Made by a program: the position numbers and the translations under genes. A stretch of DNA of 64,000 nucleotides, from NCBI RefSeq assembly GCF_000768315.1, contig NZ_AQQX01000005.1:1-64000 (forward strand), read 5' to 3'. Shown in pieces: positions 8,149 through 18,605 of the stretch; the first letter of the stretch is position 1; each line of letters opens with the position of its first letter. Source of the DNA: Pseudooceanicola atlanticus. GTDB taxonomy: Bacteria; Pseudomonadota; Alphaproteobacteria; Rhodobacterales; Rhodobacteraceae. The notes under the pieces are model-generated. The model was given only the letters and a program-made list of their open reading frames with translations, was not told the origin of the DNA and ran no database searches.

Positions 8149-8331
8149 TCAGGACTTGCGATCCGGCAGATCGTCGTGATCGGTGCTGGCCATCTCGTCC
8201 AGCTCATCCTCGCTCATATCGTCATACATCTCTTTCGATGCGCCCTGCAGGTCCTCCGGGTCAGTCTCACCGAGCTTGGCGGACAATGCGGCCCCGGCGG
8301 CCTGTTGCTGTGCCTTGGATTGCGCTTTCAT
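8149..8331 (-). CDS. DUF3008 family small acidic protein
   Basis: The 60-residue product starts MKAQSKAQQQAAGAALSAK and continues GASKEMYDDMSEDELDEMAS, the conserved core of the DUF3008 family. It is hydrophilic with a Lys/Gln-rich start and an acidic end, and has no membrane segment. The function is unknown; relatives are small, often stationary-phase-like proteins. It is convergent with the DUF2244 gene and divergent from hupT. A 19-nt hairpin (8346-8364) lies in its leader about 15 nt ahead of the start. Confidence 0.85.
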   Translation of the reverse strand: MKAQSKAQQQAAGAALSAKLGETDPEDLQGASKEMYDDMSEDELDEMASTDHDDLPDRKS

Positions 8332-8345
8332 CGTTGTCTCCTATT

Positions 8346-8364
8346 TGCAGGGAAGAACCCTGCA
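8346..8364. repeat. Hairpin or operator between the DUF3008 gene and hupT
   Basis: Perfect 7-bp arms TGCAGGG and CCCTGCA flank a 5-nt centre. It lies directly ahead of the DUF3008 start on the minus strand and about 100 bp ahead of hupT on the plus strand. It could be a leader hairpin or a dimeric regulator site. Confidence 0.45.
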
Positions 8365-8462
8365 CCGGCGCAAGTGGTTCCCCCCTGCCCCGCCCTTGGC
8401 GAACGCTGTTGGCAATTCCGGGTAAGACACCTTAGATTCGCATCAAGGGAGGACCGCGTGTC

Positions 8463-9800
8463 TTGAAGTTCGATCTGGCGGAAGGCGATGGCAATTTCAC
8501 CGACGGGGCCTGGACCGATGTCTTGGCCGCGGTGGACCGCACCTATGCTGACCTGATCGCCCATCAGCAGAAGCTGGAAGAACAAAGCGAGCAACTGCAT
8601 GAGTTGCGCCGCTTCATCGGCTCCGTCATGGGGTCCGTGAGCGAGATCATGGCAATCGTCGATCGCGATGGCCTGATCGAAGAGGTCAGCGCCTCCCTCA
8701 GCGACACCACCCGGTCCGAACCGGCAGCCTTGATCGGCAGTGACCTGGCGCACTTGTTCGTGCCCGCCGGTGCCAAGGCCATCACCGAAGCTTTGACGGC
8801 CCTGCGCCTTTCCCGCAGTGCCGCACATTTCGAGGCGGACGTGATGACCGCAGATGGCCCTGCCCCGTTCGAGATTACGCTATCCGCCCGAGTGAATGAC
8901 AGCGGTCGTCTGATCGGCGCCGTCCTCGTCGGTCGCCCGCTGGGCGAACTTCGCCAGGCCTATTCGGAACTGGAGCAGTCTCACCAGCGCCTGCAGGAGG
9001 CGCAGACGCAGTTGGTGCGTAACGAAAAGCTGGCCTCGCTGGGCCGTCTATTGGCGGGCGTCGCGCATGAGTTGAACAATCCGATCAGCTTTGTCTACGC
9101 CAACACCCACGCGCTGGAGCGCTATGTCACCCGGTTCGAGACCTATTTCGAACGCGTACAGGATGGCGCGGAACGCGAAGAACTCGTCGCCCTGCGATCA
9201 GAGCTGAAGCTGGAACGCAACCTGCGCAACCTGCGGGATGCGATCCAGGGCGCCAGCGAAGGCGCTGAACGGGTGCGCGACATCGTTGCAGACCTGCGCC
9301 GATTGTCGGCCGATGGCACCGCGGCCGCGGATGCGTTCGACCTTGTCGATACGGCCCGGGTCGCGGCGCATTGGGTGGAACGCGGATCGAAAAGCGGCGT
9401 CACGACACGCTTCACCGGGCTGGACAACCTGACCATTCGCGGCACGCCCGGCCACGTCCAGCAGATCGTGATGAACCTCGTGCAGAACGCCATGGACGCG
9501 GTGCGCGATCTTGATGACCCCGTGGTCGGCATCCATGTCGACCGCGACGCAGACCGCGCCATCCTGACCGTCACGGACAATGGCCCAGGCGTGGCCGCAG
9601 AACATCGCGATGCGATCTTTGACCCGTTCTTCACCACCAAGCCGGTCGGACAGGGCACCGGGCTGGGCCTGTCGATCAGCCACAAGATCGCAGAGGAACA
9701 TGGCGGCAGTCTGTCGCTGGGGCCCGGCCCAGGTGGCGCTTTTCAACTGGCTCTGCCACTATCGACCGACATGCCCCAACCCCAACGGGAGACGGAATGA
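8463..9800 (+). CDS. hupT: Soluble sensor histidine kinase HupT of the H2-sensing system
   Basis: The 445-residue kinase lacks membrane helices. Residues about 50-160 form a PAS-like domain. The dimerisation/phosphoacceptor region reads LASLGRLLAGVAHELNNP with H202 as acceptor. Catalytic motifs follow: N-box QIVMNLVQNAMDAV, G1 VTDNGPGV and G2 GQGTGLGLSIS. The start is TTG 8463 with an AGGGAGGA site just upstream; the nearby GTG at 8458 is followed by a stop. In Rhodobacter capsulatus, HupT phosphorylates HupR without H2 and interacts with the HupUV sensor. The gene overlaps hupU by 4 nt and opens the hydrogenase locus. Confidence 0.95.
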   Translation: MKFDLAEGDGNFTDGAWTDVLAAVDRTYADLIAHQQKLEEQSEQLHELRRFIGSVMGSVSEIMAIVDRDGLIEEVSASLSDTTRSEPAALIGSDLAHLFVPAGAKAITEALTALRLSRSAAHFEADVMTADGPAPFEITLSARVNDSGRLIGAVLVGRPLGELRQAYSELEQSHQRLQEAQTQLVRNEKLASLGRLLAGVAHELNNPISFVYANTHALERYVTRFETYFERVQDGAEREELVALRSELKLERNLRNLRDAIQGASEGAERVRDIVADLRRLSADGTAAADAFDLVDTARVAAHWVERGSKSGVTTRFTGLDNLTIRGTPGHVQQIVMNLVQNAMDAVRDLDDPVVGIHVDRDADRAILTVTDNGPGVAAEHRDAIFDPFFTTKPVGQGTGLGLSISHKIAEEHGGSLSLGPGPGGAFQLALPLSTDMPQPQRETE

Positions 9801-10789
9801 ATCTTCTCTGGCTGCAATCGGCCGGATGCGGTGGATGCACGATGTCCCTGCTCTGCGCCGAGGATCCGAATGTCTTCGACCTGCTCAAGGATGCCGGGAT
9901 CAACGTGCTGTGGCATCCCTCCGTTTCGATTGAAACCGGCGCAGAGGTGCGCCGCCTGCTGGAGCGGATCGAGAGCGGAGAAATACCGCTCGACCTGCTG
10001 TGCATCGAAGGCTCGATCGTCACGGGGCCGAAAGGGACTGGCCGTTACCACATGCTGGCCGGCACCGGGCGCCCGATGCTGGACTGGGTGCGCAAGCTTG
10101 CCCCGCTCGCCCGCGACGTACTGGCTGTCGGCACCTGCGCGGCTTATGGCGGGGTAACCTCGGCCGGGGGCAATCCTGCAGGCGCGGTCGGGCTGGCCTA
10201 TGACGGAAAGCTGGCGGGCGGCGCGCTGGACAGCGGCTTTCGTGCGAAATCCGGCCGTCCGGTGATAAATATCGCCGGCTGCCCGACCCATCCAGACTGG
10301 GTCACCGAAACGCTTCTGCTGCTGGCGGATGATCGGTTGGAGACCGCAGACCTCGACCCGCTGGGTCGGCCCCGCTTCTATGCCGATCACCTCGTCCACC
10401 ATGCCTGCCCGAAGAACGAATATTACGAATACAAGGCCAGCGCGCGCGAGCTGTCGGAGCTGGGCTGCATGATGGAGCACCTTGGCTGTGTCGGGACGCA
10501 GGCCCACGGCGATTGCAACATCCGCCCCTGGAACGGCAGCGGGTCCTGCACGCGCGGCGGCTATCCCTGCATCAACTGCACCGCCCCGGAATTCGAGGAA
10601 CCACGCCACCCCTTCACCGAAACCCCGACCATCGCAGGCATCCCCGTCGGCCTGCCATCGGACATGCCCAAGGCCTGGTTCATGGCGCTGGCCTCGCTGT
10701 CCAAGGCGGCTACGCCGAAACGGATCGAGGCCAACGCCCATTCCGACCGGATCGAGGTTCCGCCCGGCGCCGGGAAAGGGCAGAAATGA
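9797..10789 (+). CDS. hupU: Regulatory (H2-sensing) [NiFe]-hydrogenase small subunit HupU
   Basis: The 330-residue protein has iron-sulfur ligand motifs of hydrogenase small subunits: AGCGGCTMS at the proximal cluster, GTCAAYGGV, AGCPTHP, and distal/medial ligands in HHACPKNEYYE, GCMMEHLGCVG and GGYPCINC. There is no Tat signal peptide, so it stays in the cytoplasm, as expected of sensor hydrogenases. The proximal motif has the standard CGGC form, unlike the catalytic subunit HupS in the same locus. With HupV it detects H2 and passes the signal to HupT. It overlaps both hupT and hupV by ATGA junctions. Confidence 0.96.
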   Translation: MNLLWLQSAGCGGCTMSLLCAEDPNVFDLLKDAGINVLWHPSVSIETGAEVRRLLERIESGEIPLDLLCIEGSIVTGPKGTGRYHMLAGTGRPMLDWVRKLAPLARDVLAVGTCAAYGGVTSAGGNPAGAVGLAYDGKLAGGALDSGFRAKSGRPVINIAGCPTHPDWVTETLLLLADDRLETADLDPLGRPRFYADHLVHHACPKNEYYEYKASARELSELGCMMEHLGCVGTQAHGDCNIRPWNGSGSCTRGGYPCINCTAPEFEEPRHPFTETPTIAGIPVGLPSDMPKAWFMALASLSKAATPKRIEANAHSDRIEVPPGAGKGQK

Positions 10790-12216
10790 CCGAAAGACAG
10801 CTGCTGGTCGGCCCCTTCAACCGGGTCGAGGGCGATCTGGAGATCAAGTTGGATATCCGTGACGGGCAGGTCGCGGCGGCCCATGTGAATTCGCCGCTCT
10901 TCCGGGGCTTCGAGATGATGTTGCAGGGCAAGGACCCTCGCGATGCCTTGACCCTGACGCCACGCATCTGCGGGATCTGTTCGGTCAGCCAATCCGCCGC
11001 CGCCGCGCTGGCACTGGCTGACGCCGCGGGCACACAGATGCCCGAACAGGGCGCGCTGGCGGCCGCCATCCTGCACGGGGTCGAAAACCTGGCCGACCAC
11101 GTCACTCATTTCAACCTGTTCTTCATGCCCGATTTCGCGCGCCCTGCCTATGCGGGCCGGGCCTGGCACGATCAGGCCGTGGCGCGCTTCACCGCGCTCG
11201 ACGGCAGTGCCGCGCGGCAAACGGCGGAGGCGCGGTCGCAACTTTTCCACATCGCGGGCCTGCTGGGCGGCAAGTGGCCCCATACCCTGGCGATCCAGCC
11301 CGGTGGCGTGACCCGCACCCCCGATGCACGCATGCGCATCCGTATCCGCGCCACGCTACGGGGGTTCCGCCGCTACCTGGAAGAAACGCTCTTTGGCACA
11401 GAGCTGGAGAGTTTCCTGCCTCTCGCGACACCCGACGCGCTGGAGGCCTGGGACACCGGGGATGCTGCGTTGTTCCTGCGCATCGCACGGGATCTTGGCC
11501 TGCACCAGAGCGGCATCGGCCCGCGACGCTACCTGTCTTACGGCGCCTATCCGGTCGCCGGAACGCGCGCGATGGCTGCGGGTGTCTGGGAAGGCGGCTC
11601 CGTGACCCCGTTCAACCCCGCAGACATCGTCGAGGACCTCAGCCATGCCTGGATGCTGGGCGAGGACGCACATCCGCAATCCGGCCAGACCGTCCCGGAC
11701 GAGGACATGCGCGACCCGGGCTACAGCTGGTGCAAGGCCCCGCGCCTTGGCGGCCGGATCGCAGAGGTCGGCGCCCTCGCCCGACAGATCGTCGATGGCC
11801 ACCCTCTCGCGCGGGCCTTGGCAGACGAAGGCAGCGTGCGCGCCCGGATCGTGGGCCGCTTGCTGGAAATCGCACGCACGCAGGTTCTGCTGGAACAATG
11901 GGCCGACGCTCTGGACCCTTCAGCGCGCTTCATGACGCCGTCGGAAACCATCAAGACCGGCACCGGCGTCGGGTTGGTCGAAGCTGCGCGCGGATCACTT
12001 GGCCACTGGCTACGGGTCGAAGGCGGACGGATCGCCGGCTACCAGATCATCGCTCCTACGACATGGAATTTCTCGCCGCGCGACCGCGACGGAAATCCCG
12101 GCCCGTTGGAGGCCGCCTTGGTCGGCGCTGTCGCTGGCCCCGAGGAAGACACCCCGCTCAGCGTCCAGCACATCGTGCGCAGCTTTGATCCCTGCATGGT
12201 CTGCACGGTGCATTGA
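10786..12216 (+). CDS. hupV: Regulatory (H2-sensing) [NiFe]-hydrogenase large subunit HupV
   Basis: The 476-residue large subunit starts at ATG 10786, overlapping the hupU stop. The frame is open further upstream, but that part lies inside hupU. Nickel ligands are C62 and C65 (RICGIC) and the C-terminal pair C470 and C473 in DPCMVC. The protein ends TVH at residue 476, with no cleavable tail, so HupD-type maturation is not needed. This is the hallmark of regulatory (group 2b) hydrogenases. It forms the H2 receptor with HupU that controls HupT. The stop overlaps the hypF start region. Confidence 0.96.
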   Translation: MTERQLLVGPFNRVEGDLEIKLDIRDGQVAAAHVNSPLFRGFEMMLQGKDPRDALTLTPRICGICSVSQSAAAALALADAAGTQMPEQGALAAAILHGVENLADHVTHFNLFFMPDFARPAYAGRAWHDQAVARFTALDGSAARQTAEARSQLFHIAGLLGGKWPHTLAIQPGGVTRTPDARMRIRIRATLRGFRRYLEETLFGTELESFLPLATPDALEAWDTGDAALFLRIARDLGLHQSGIGPRRYLSYGAYPVAGTRAMAAGVWEGGSVTPFNPADIVEDLSHAWMLGEDAHPQSGQTVPDEDMRDPGYSWCKAPRLGGRIAEVGALARQIVDGHPLARALADEGSVRARIVGRLLEIARTQVLLEQWADALDPSARFMTPSETIKTGTGVGLVEAARGSLGHWLRVEGGRIAGYQIIAPTTWNFSPRDRDGNPGPLEAALVGAVAGPEEDTPLSVQHIVRSFDPCMVCTVH

Positions 12217-12218
12217 AG

Positions 12219-14486
12219 ATGCCCACCGGGACATCGCCTCAGGGCAGAACCGGCCGGCGCATCCGGGTGCGCGGCCAGGTACAGGGGGTCGGCTATCGTC
12301 CTTTCGTGTGGCAGCTGGCCAAATCGCATGGAATCCGCGGGACTGTCCTGAATGACGCGGAAGGCGTGTTGATCGAGGCCACGGGCAATGATCTCGACGC
12401 CTTTGTCCGCGCCCTGAAAGACCAGGCGCCGGCCCTCGCCGTCGTCTCTGCGGTCGAGGTCGAACCGGCGGACCTGACTGACACCGAAGATTTCGTCATC
12501 CTGAGCTCTGGCGGTCCCGGGGCCGAAACCCGTGTGACGCCCGATGCCGCGACCTGCCCCGATTGCGCGGAAGAGATTCGCGGGCCTGGCCGCCGACGTG
12601 GCTATGCGTTCACCAACTGCACCAATTGCGGCCCGCGCTTCACGATCCTGACCGGCCTGCCCTATGATCGGGCCCAGACAACGATGGCGGGCTTCAAGCT
12701 CTGTCCTGCATGTCGCGGCGAATATGAAGATCCGGGCGACCGCCGATTTCATGCGCAACCCGTGGCCTGCCCCGCTTGCGGACCCTCCCTTTGGTTTGAA
12801 ACCGACGGAGAACGACAGGGCGGTGATGTCATCTCTGCTGCCGCAGACAGGCTGCTGACGGGCGGCATCGTTGCGGTCAAGGGGCTGGGCGGGTTTCATC
12901 TGGCCTGCGATGCGACAAACGCCACGGCTGTGCAACTGTTGCGGGAGCGAAAGCGCCGCCCGGCGAAACCCTTCGCCCTGATGGCACCATTGGACATCGT
13001 CCGGCGCCATGCCCGTGTCGACGATGCCGCTGCCGACCTGCTGCGCAATGCTGCCGCGCCGGTCGTGCTGTTGGAAGCGACGGGTGAAAAGCTGCCCGAG
13101 GCCATCGCGCCCGGTCAGGCCACACTGGGCTGGATGCTGCCCTATACGCCGTTGCACCACCTGCTTTGCGACCTTGTCGGCCGCCCGATGGTCATGACCT
13201 CCGGCAACCTGTCCGGGGAGCCGCAGGTCATCGGCAATGACGAGGCCCGTGAAAAGCTTTCAGGCTTTGCCGATGGCTTCCTGATGCATGACCGGGACAT
13301 TGCCCGGCGGCTGGACGATTCAATAGAACGCGTCACACCCCAAGGATTGATGACACTGCGGCGGGCACGCGGGCGTGTGCCGGGAACACTACCGCTGCCC
13401 CACGGCCTGCCCCGCCGCCAGGTCATCGCCTTCGGTGGCCAGATGAAATCCGCGATCTGCCTGGTCAAGAACGGCGAGGCACTTCTCGGCCATCACTTGG
13501 GCGAACTGGACGAGGCCCTGACCTGGGAAGCGTTCCTGCAATCCGAGGCCGATTATTCGGCTCTCTTTGATCATCGGCCCGAGGCGATTGCCGTCGATCT
13601 ACACCCGGATTTCCGCGCCACGCGCCATGGCCACGACCGGGCAACGGCCGAAGGATTGCGCGTCCTCGAGGTTCAGCACCACCACGCCCATATGGCGGCC
13701 TGCCTGGGCGAGACTAGCTGGCATGGGGAAACGGCCATCGGCATTGTACTGGACGGGCTGGGCCTTGGACCGGACGGATCGGTCTGGGGCGGCGAGGTGC
13801 TCGTCGGCGGCTACCGCGACGTCCATCGCGGTTTCAGCTTGGCGCCCGCCCCCCTGATGGGCGGCGATCGGGCCCAGGCAGAGCCCTGGCGCAACGCGCT
13901 GGTCCGTCTGGACGAGGCCGGGCTGTCCGATCTTGCCGACCGCCTGTTTGCCGACGCCCCGCTGGAGGCGGCGCGCAGCGCGGTCCGGGCCGGAGTCAAT
14001 GCGCCGCTGTCGTCGTCGGTCGGGCGGCTGTTCGATGCGGTCGCGGCATGTCTGGGGCTCTGTGCCTTGGGGCAAAGCTTCGAAGGCGAGGCTGCCATGC
14101 GGTTGGAGGCGATGGCGACAAGGGCCACCGGGTCGGTACAACCATATCCCGGCGACAGCAGCGGGCATCAACTGGACCCGTCCGCGATGTTCCGCGGCCT
14201 CGCCCAAGATCTCGAAGCGAAGGTGTCGCACGACGTCATCGCCATGCGCTTTCACCACTTCGTCGCCACGCATTTTGCCGCCGCAGCGATGCGCTTGGCC
14301 GCCGAGAACGACACGCGCACGATTGCCTTGTCGGGCGGCTGTTTTCAGAACGCCCTGCTGCTGGACCTGACCTGTCGGGCGCTTGATGGTTACGACGTGC
14401 TGACACATCACGTGACCCCGGCCAACGATGGCGGGCTGGCCTTCGGGCAGGCCCTGGTGGCGCTGGCCCAGCTGGAAACCGACTGA
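12219..14486 (+). CDS. hypF: Carbamoyltransferase HypF, makes the cyanide ligand precursor
   Basis: The product has 755 residues from ATG 12219; a TTG at 12213 that overlaps the hupV stop is an alternative. Domains in order: acylphosphatase (RVRGQVQGVGYRPFVWQLA, residues about 15-95), two zinc fingers (CPDC...CTNC and CPAC...CPAC, about 110-185), a YrdC-like ATP-binding domain (about 200-390), and a Kae1-like domain with QHHHAHMAACLGE and DGLGLGPDG. HypF turns carbamoyl phosphate into thiocarbamate on HypE, the source of CN ligands of the [NiFe] site. Its position between hupV and hupS matches Rhodobacter capsulatus. Confidence 0.96.
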   Translation: MPTGTSPQGRTGRRIRVRGQVQGVGYRPFVWQLAKSHGIRGTVLNDAEGVLIEATGNDLDAFVRALKDQAPALAVVSAVEVEPADLTDTEDFVILSSGGPGAETRVTPDAATCPDCAEEIRGPGRRRGYAFTNCTNCGPRFTILTGLPYDRAQTTMAGFKLCPACRGEYEDPGDRRFHAQPVACPACGPSLWFETDGERQGGDVISAAADRLLTGGIVAVKGLGGFHLACDATNATAVQLLRERKRRPAKPFALMAPLDIVRRHARVDDAAADLLRNAAAPVVLLEATGEKLPEAIAPGQATLGWMLPYTPLHHLLCDLVGRPMVMTSGNLSGEPQVIGNDEAREKLSGFADGFLMHDRDIARRLDDSIERVTPQGLMTLRRARGRVPGTLPLPHGLPRRQVIAFGGQMKSAICLVKNGEALLGHHLGELDEALTWEAFLQSEADYSALFDHRPEAIAVDLHPDFRATRHGHDRATAEGLRVLEVQHHHAHMAACLGETSWHGETAIGIVLDGLGLGPDGSVWGGEVLVGGYRDVHRGFSLAPAPLMGGDRAQAEPWRNALVRLDEAGLSDLADRLFADAPLEAARSAVRAGVNAPLSSSVGRLFDAVAACLGLCALGQSFEGEAAMRLEAMATRATGSVQPYPGDSSGHQLDPSAMFRGLAQDLEAKVSHDVIAMRFHHFVATHFAAAAMRLAAENDTRTIALSGGCFQNALLLDLTCRALDGYDVLTHHVTPANDGGLAFGQALVALAQLETD

Positions 14487-14562
14487 CCGGCGCTTTGGTC
14501 GGGCGGCCATGCCGCTTCCAGTCGCGACCGCAGAAACACGCCTTCGCACCCGCAGTATCCCG

Positions 14563-14573
14563 TTGAATACCAA
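14563..14573 (+). promoter_or_regulatory. Candidate HupR binding site ahead of hupS
   Basis: TTG-AATAC-CAA matches the TTG-N5-CAA palindrome known for HupR at the Rhodobacter capsulatus hupS promoter. It lies 130 bp before the chosen hupS start, in the 216-bp gap after hypF, where a structural-gene promoter is expected. In R. capsulatus the site is more than 150 bp upstream of the transcription start, so the spacing must differ here. The motif is short and could occur by chance. Confidence 0.5.
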
Positions 14574-14702
14574 ACGGATTTTACCTTCTTCCTGAGGCGC
14601 TCCGATTTCCCTGCGCATACCTCCGCATACGCGCGAGATTGCCAAGACCATAAAGAGTCGGAGCCCCACATGATCCGACAGAAGGGAATGGAGGAGACAG
14701 CC

Positions 14703-15797
14703 TTGAGCCAGATCGAGACCTTCTACGACGTGATGCGTCGGCAGGGGATCACCCGCCGAAGCTTCATGAAATATTGTTCGCTGACCGCCGCCGCGCTTGG
14801 CCTGGGCCCGTCATTCGTGCCCAAGATCGCCCACGCGATGGAAACCAAGCCGCGCACGCCCGTCATCTGGGTGCACGGGCTGGAATGCACCTGTTGTTCT
14901 GAATCCTTCATCCGCTCGGCCCACCCGCTGGCCAAGGATGTCGTGCTGTCGATGATCTCTCTCGATTACGACGACACGCTGATGGCAGCGGCCGGTCATC
15001 AGGCCGAAGCAGCGCTGGAAGACACGATCAAGAAGTACAAGGGCAACTACATCCTCGCGGTCGAGGGCAACCCGCCGCTGAACGAGGACGGCATGTTCTG
15101 TATCGTCGGCGGCAAACCCTTCGTCGAGCAACTGCGCCATGCCGCAAAGGACGCCAAGGCGATCATCAGCTGGGGCGCCTGCGCCTCCTACGGTTGCGTT
15201 CAGGCCGCCAAGCCCAACCCGACCCGCGCGACGCCCGTGCACAAGGTCATCACCGACAAGCCGATCATCAAGGTACCCGGCTGCCCGCCCATTGCCGAGG
15301 TCATGACCGGCGTCATCACCTACATGCTGACCTTCGACCGCCTGCCGGAACTGGACCGCCAGGGGCGCCCGGCGATGTTCTACGGGCAGCGTATCCACGA
15401 CAAGTGCTACCGCCGCCCGCATTTCGACGCCGGCCAGTTCGTCGAGGCCTGGGACGACGAAAACGCGCGCAAGGGCTATTGCCTTTACAAGATGGGCTGC
15501 AAGGGTCCGACGACCTACAACGCCTGTTCGACGGTGCGCTGGAACGAAGGCACGTCCTTCCCGATCCAGTCGGGTCATGGCTGTATCGGCTGTTCCGAGG
15601 ACGGGTTCTGGGATCAGGGGTCCTTCTACAACCGCGTTACCGATCTGACCCAATTCGGGGTCGAGAAGAATGCCGACCAGGTCGGCCTGGCCGCCGCAGG
15701 CGTGGTCGGCGGGGGCATCGCGCTCCATGCCGCCGTCTCGGCGCTGAAATCCGCACAGAAGAAAACGCAGACCAGCGTTTCGAAAGAGGAGGCGTAA
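14703..15797 (+). CDS. hupS: Uptake [NiFe]-hydrogenase small subunit HupS, oxygen-tolerant type
   Basis: I chose TTG 14703 because GGAGGAG ends 7 nt before it and the product then begins [15 protein letters not shown]; ATGs at 14670 and 14688 lack such a site. The 364-residue precursor carries a Tat motif, RRSFMK, and a hydrophobic segment ending near AHA. Cluster ligands are visible, including [16 protein letters not shown] and CIGC. Around the proximal cluster there are two extra cysteines, C64 in ECTCCSES and C165 in ASYGCVQAA. They are 101 residues apart, as in oxygen-tolerant membrane-bound hydrogenases. A C-terminal helix ([21 protein letters not shown]) anchors it to the membrane. It transfers electrons from HupL to HupC. 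Confidence 0.96.
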   Translation: MSQIETFYDVMRRQGITRRSFMKYCSLTAAALGLGPSFVPKIAHAMETKPRTPVIWVHGLECTCCSESFIRSAHPLAKDVVLSMISLDYDDTLMAAAGHQAEAALEDTIKKYKGNYILAVEGNPPLNEDGMFCIVGGKPFVEQLRHAAKDAKAIISWGACASYGCVQAAKPNPTRATPVHKVITDKPIIKVPGCPPIAEVMTGVITYMLTFDRLPELDRQGRPAMFYGQRIHDKCYRRPHFDAGQFVEAWDDENARKGYCLYKMGCKGPTTYNACSTVRWNEGTSFPIQSGHGCIGCSEDGFWDQGSFYNRVTDLTQFGVEKNADQVGLAAAGVVGGGIALHAAVSALKSAQKKTQTSVSKEEA

Positions 15798-15800
15798 TCC

Positions 15801-17594
<1,794 letters not shown>

Positions 17595-17605
17595 GGGAGG
17601 AACGA

Positions 17606-17779
17606 ATGATGAAACGTCTTGCACTGCTTGCCACCATCATGCCGGGAATGGCATCGGCCCATGGTCTGCACGCCCCGGCGGCCGACCATACCGCAGCCCA
17701 TGCGGGTCCTGCCTTCGGGGCCCTCGTGATCGCCGCGGCCCTCTACGTTGCCCTGCGCAGCCGGAGGGCGCGGGGATGA
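17606..17779 (+). CDS. 57-residue membrane protein between hupL and hupC
   Basis: A GGGAGGAA site precedes ATG 17606 (a second ATG follows at 17609), and the stop overlaps the hupC start in an ATGA junction, so translation is well supported. The product has a signal-like N-terminus (MMKRLALLATIMPGMASA), then a short His-rich stretch AHGLHAPAADHTAAHAG with four histidines, then a hydrophobic helix (FGALVIAAALYVAL) and a basic tail RSRRARG. I do not recognise a family. The start recalls the N-terminus of HupE/UreJ permeases, but it is far too short. A role in HupSL-HupC assembly or metal handling is a guess from position. Confidence 0.75.
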   Translation: MMKRLALLATIMPGMASAHGLHAPAADHTAAHAGPAFGALVIAAALYVALRSRRARG

Positions 17780-18555
17780 ACGAGGAACTCGCCACCCCGA
17801 ATGCGGGTCAGCGGGTGGATGTCTACAGCTCCTCCCCGCTGACCGGTGACGCGACCGAAGCCGACCGCGCCACGGTCACCCGCCGCACCTCGGTCTATGT
17901 CTACGAGGCGCCCGTGCGGCTCTGGCATTGGATCAACGCGGCGGCCATCCTGACGCTGATGGCGACGGGCTGGTTCATCGGCTCGCCCCCGCCCTCGATG
18001 CAGATTGCCGAGGCCACCCACCAGTTCGTCTTCGGCTATATCCGGTTCGCGCATTTCGCCGCCGGCATGATCATGACCGTGGGCTTCTTCGGCCGCATCT
18101 ACTGGGCCTTCGTCGGCAACAGCCACGCCCGCCAGATGTTCTATCTGCCGCTGCACAAGAAGAAATGGTGGCGCGAGATCTGGCACGAGATGAAGTGGTA
18201 CGCCTTCCTGGAATCGAAGCCGAAGAAATACGTTGGGCACAATCCGCTGGCGCAGATCGCCATGTTCTTCTTCATGACCGTGGGGATGACCTTCATGATC
18301 GTGACCGGCTTCGCGCTCTATGCCGAAGGCGTGGGCCAGGGGACGGTGATCGACGCGATCTTCGGGCCGCTGCGTGACTGGATCGGCAACTCGCAGGTCC
18401 TGCATACGCTGCATCATCTGGGCATGTGGTTCATCGCCATCTTCGTGATGATCCACATCTACGCTGCTGTCCGCGAAGACATCATGTCCCGCCAGTCGAT
18501 GGTGTCGACCATGATTTCCGGCCACCGCACGTTCAAGGATGACGCGCCGGAGTGA
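17776..18555 (+). CDS. hupC: Hydrogenase cytochrome b subunit HupC
   Basis: The 259-residue integral membrane protein has four hydrophobic helices and histidines placed to bind two b-type hemes, for example in VRLWHWINAAAI, RFAHFAAGM, LHTLHHLGMW and FVMIHIYAAVRED. The conserved WREIWHEMKWYAFLESKPKKYVGHNPLAQ loop is typical of Ni/Fe-hydrogenase cytochrome b. It anchors HupSL and passes electrons to ubiquinone. An N-terminal hydrophilic extension of about 40 residues is longer than in many relatives. It overlaps the small upstream gene and is followed by a terminator. Confidence 0.96.
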   Translation: MNEELATPNAGQRVDVYSSSPLTGDATEADRATVTRRTSVYVYEAPVRLWHWINAAAILTLMATGWFIGSPPPSMQIAEATHQFVFGYIRFAHFAAGMIMTVGFFGRIYWAFVGNSHARQMFYLPLHKKKWWREIWHEMKWYAFLESKPKKYVGHNPLAQIAMFFFMTVGMTFMIVTGFALYAEGVGQGTVIDAIFGPLRDWIGNSQVLHTLHHLGMWFIAIFVMIHIYAAVREDIMSRQSMVSTMISGHRTFKDDAPE

Positions 18556-18578
18556 AGGCATTGTTGCTTAGTAAAGAA

Positions 18579-18605
18579 GGGGCGGCCCATCGGGTCGCCC
18601 CTTTT
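18579..18605 (+). terminator. Intrinsic terminator after hupC
   Basis: Arms GGGGCGGCCC (18579-18588) and GGGTCGCCCC (18592-18601), with one G-T pair and a 3-nt loop, are followed by TTTT. It splits the structural genes hupSLC from the maturation genes starting at hupD. Confidence 0.8.
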
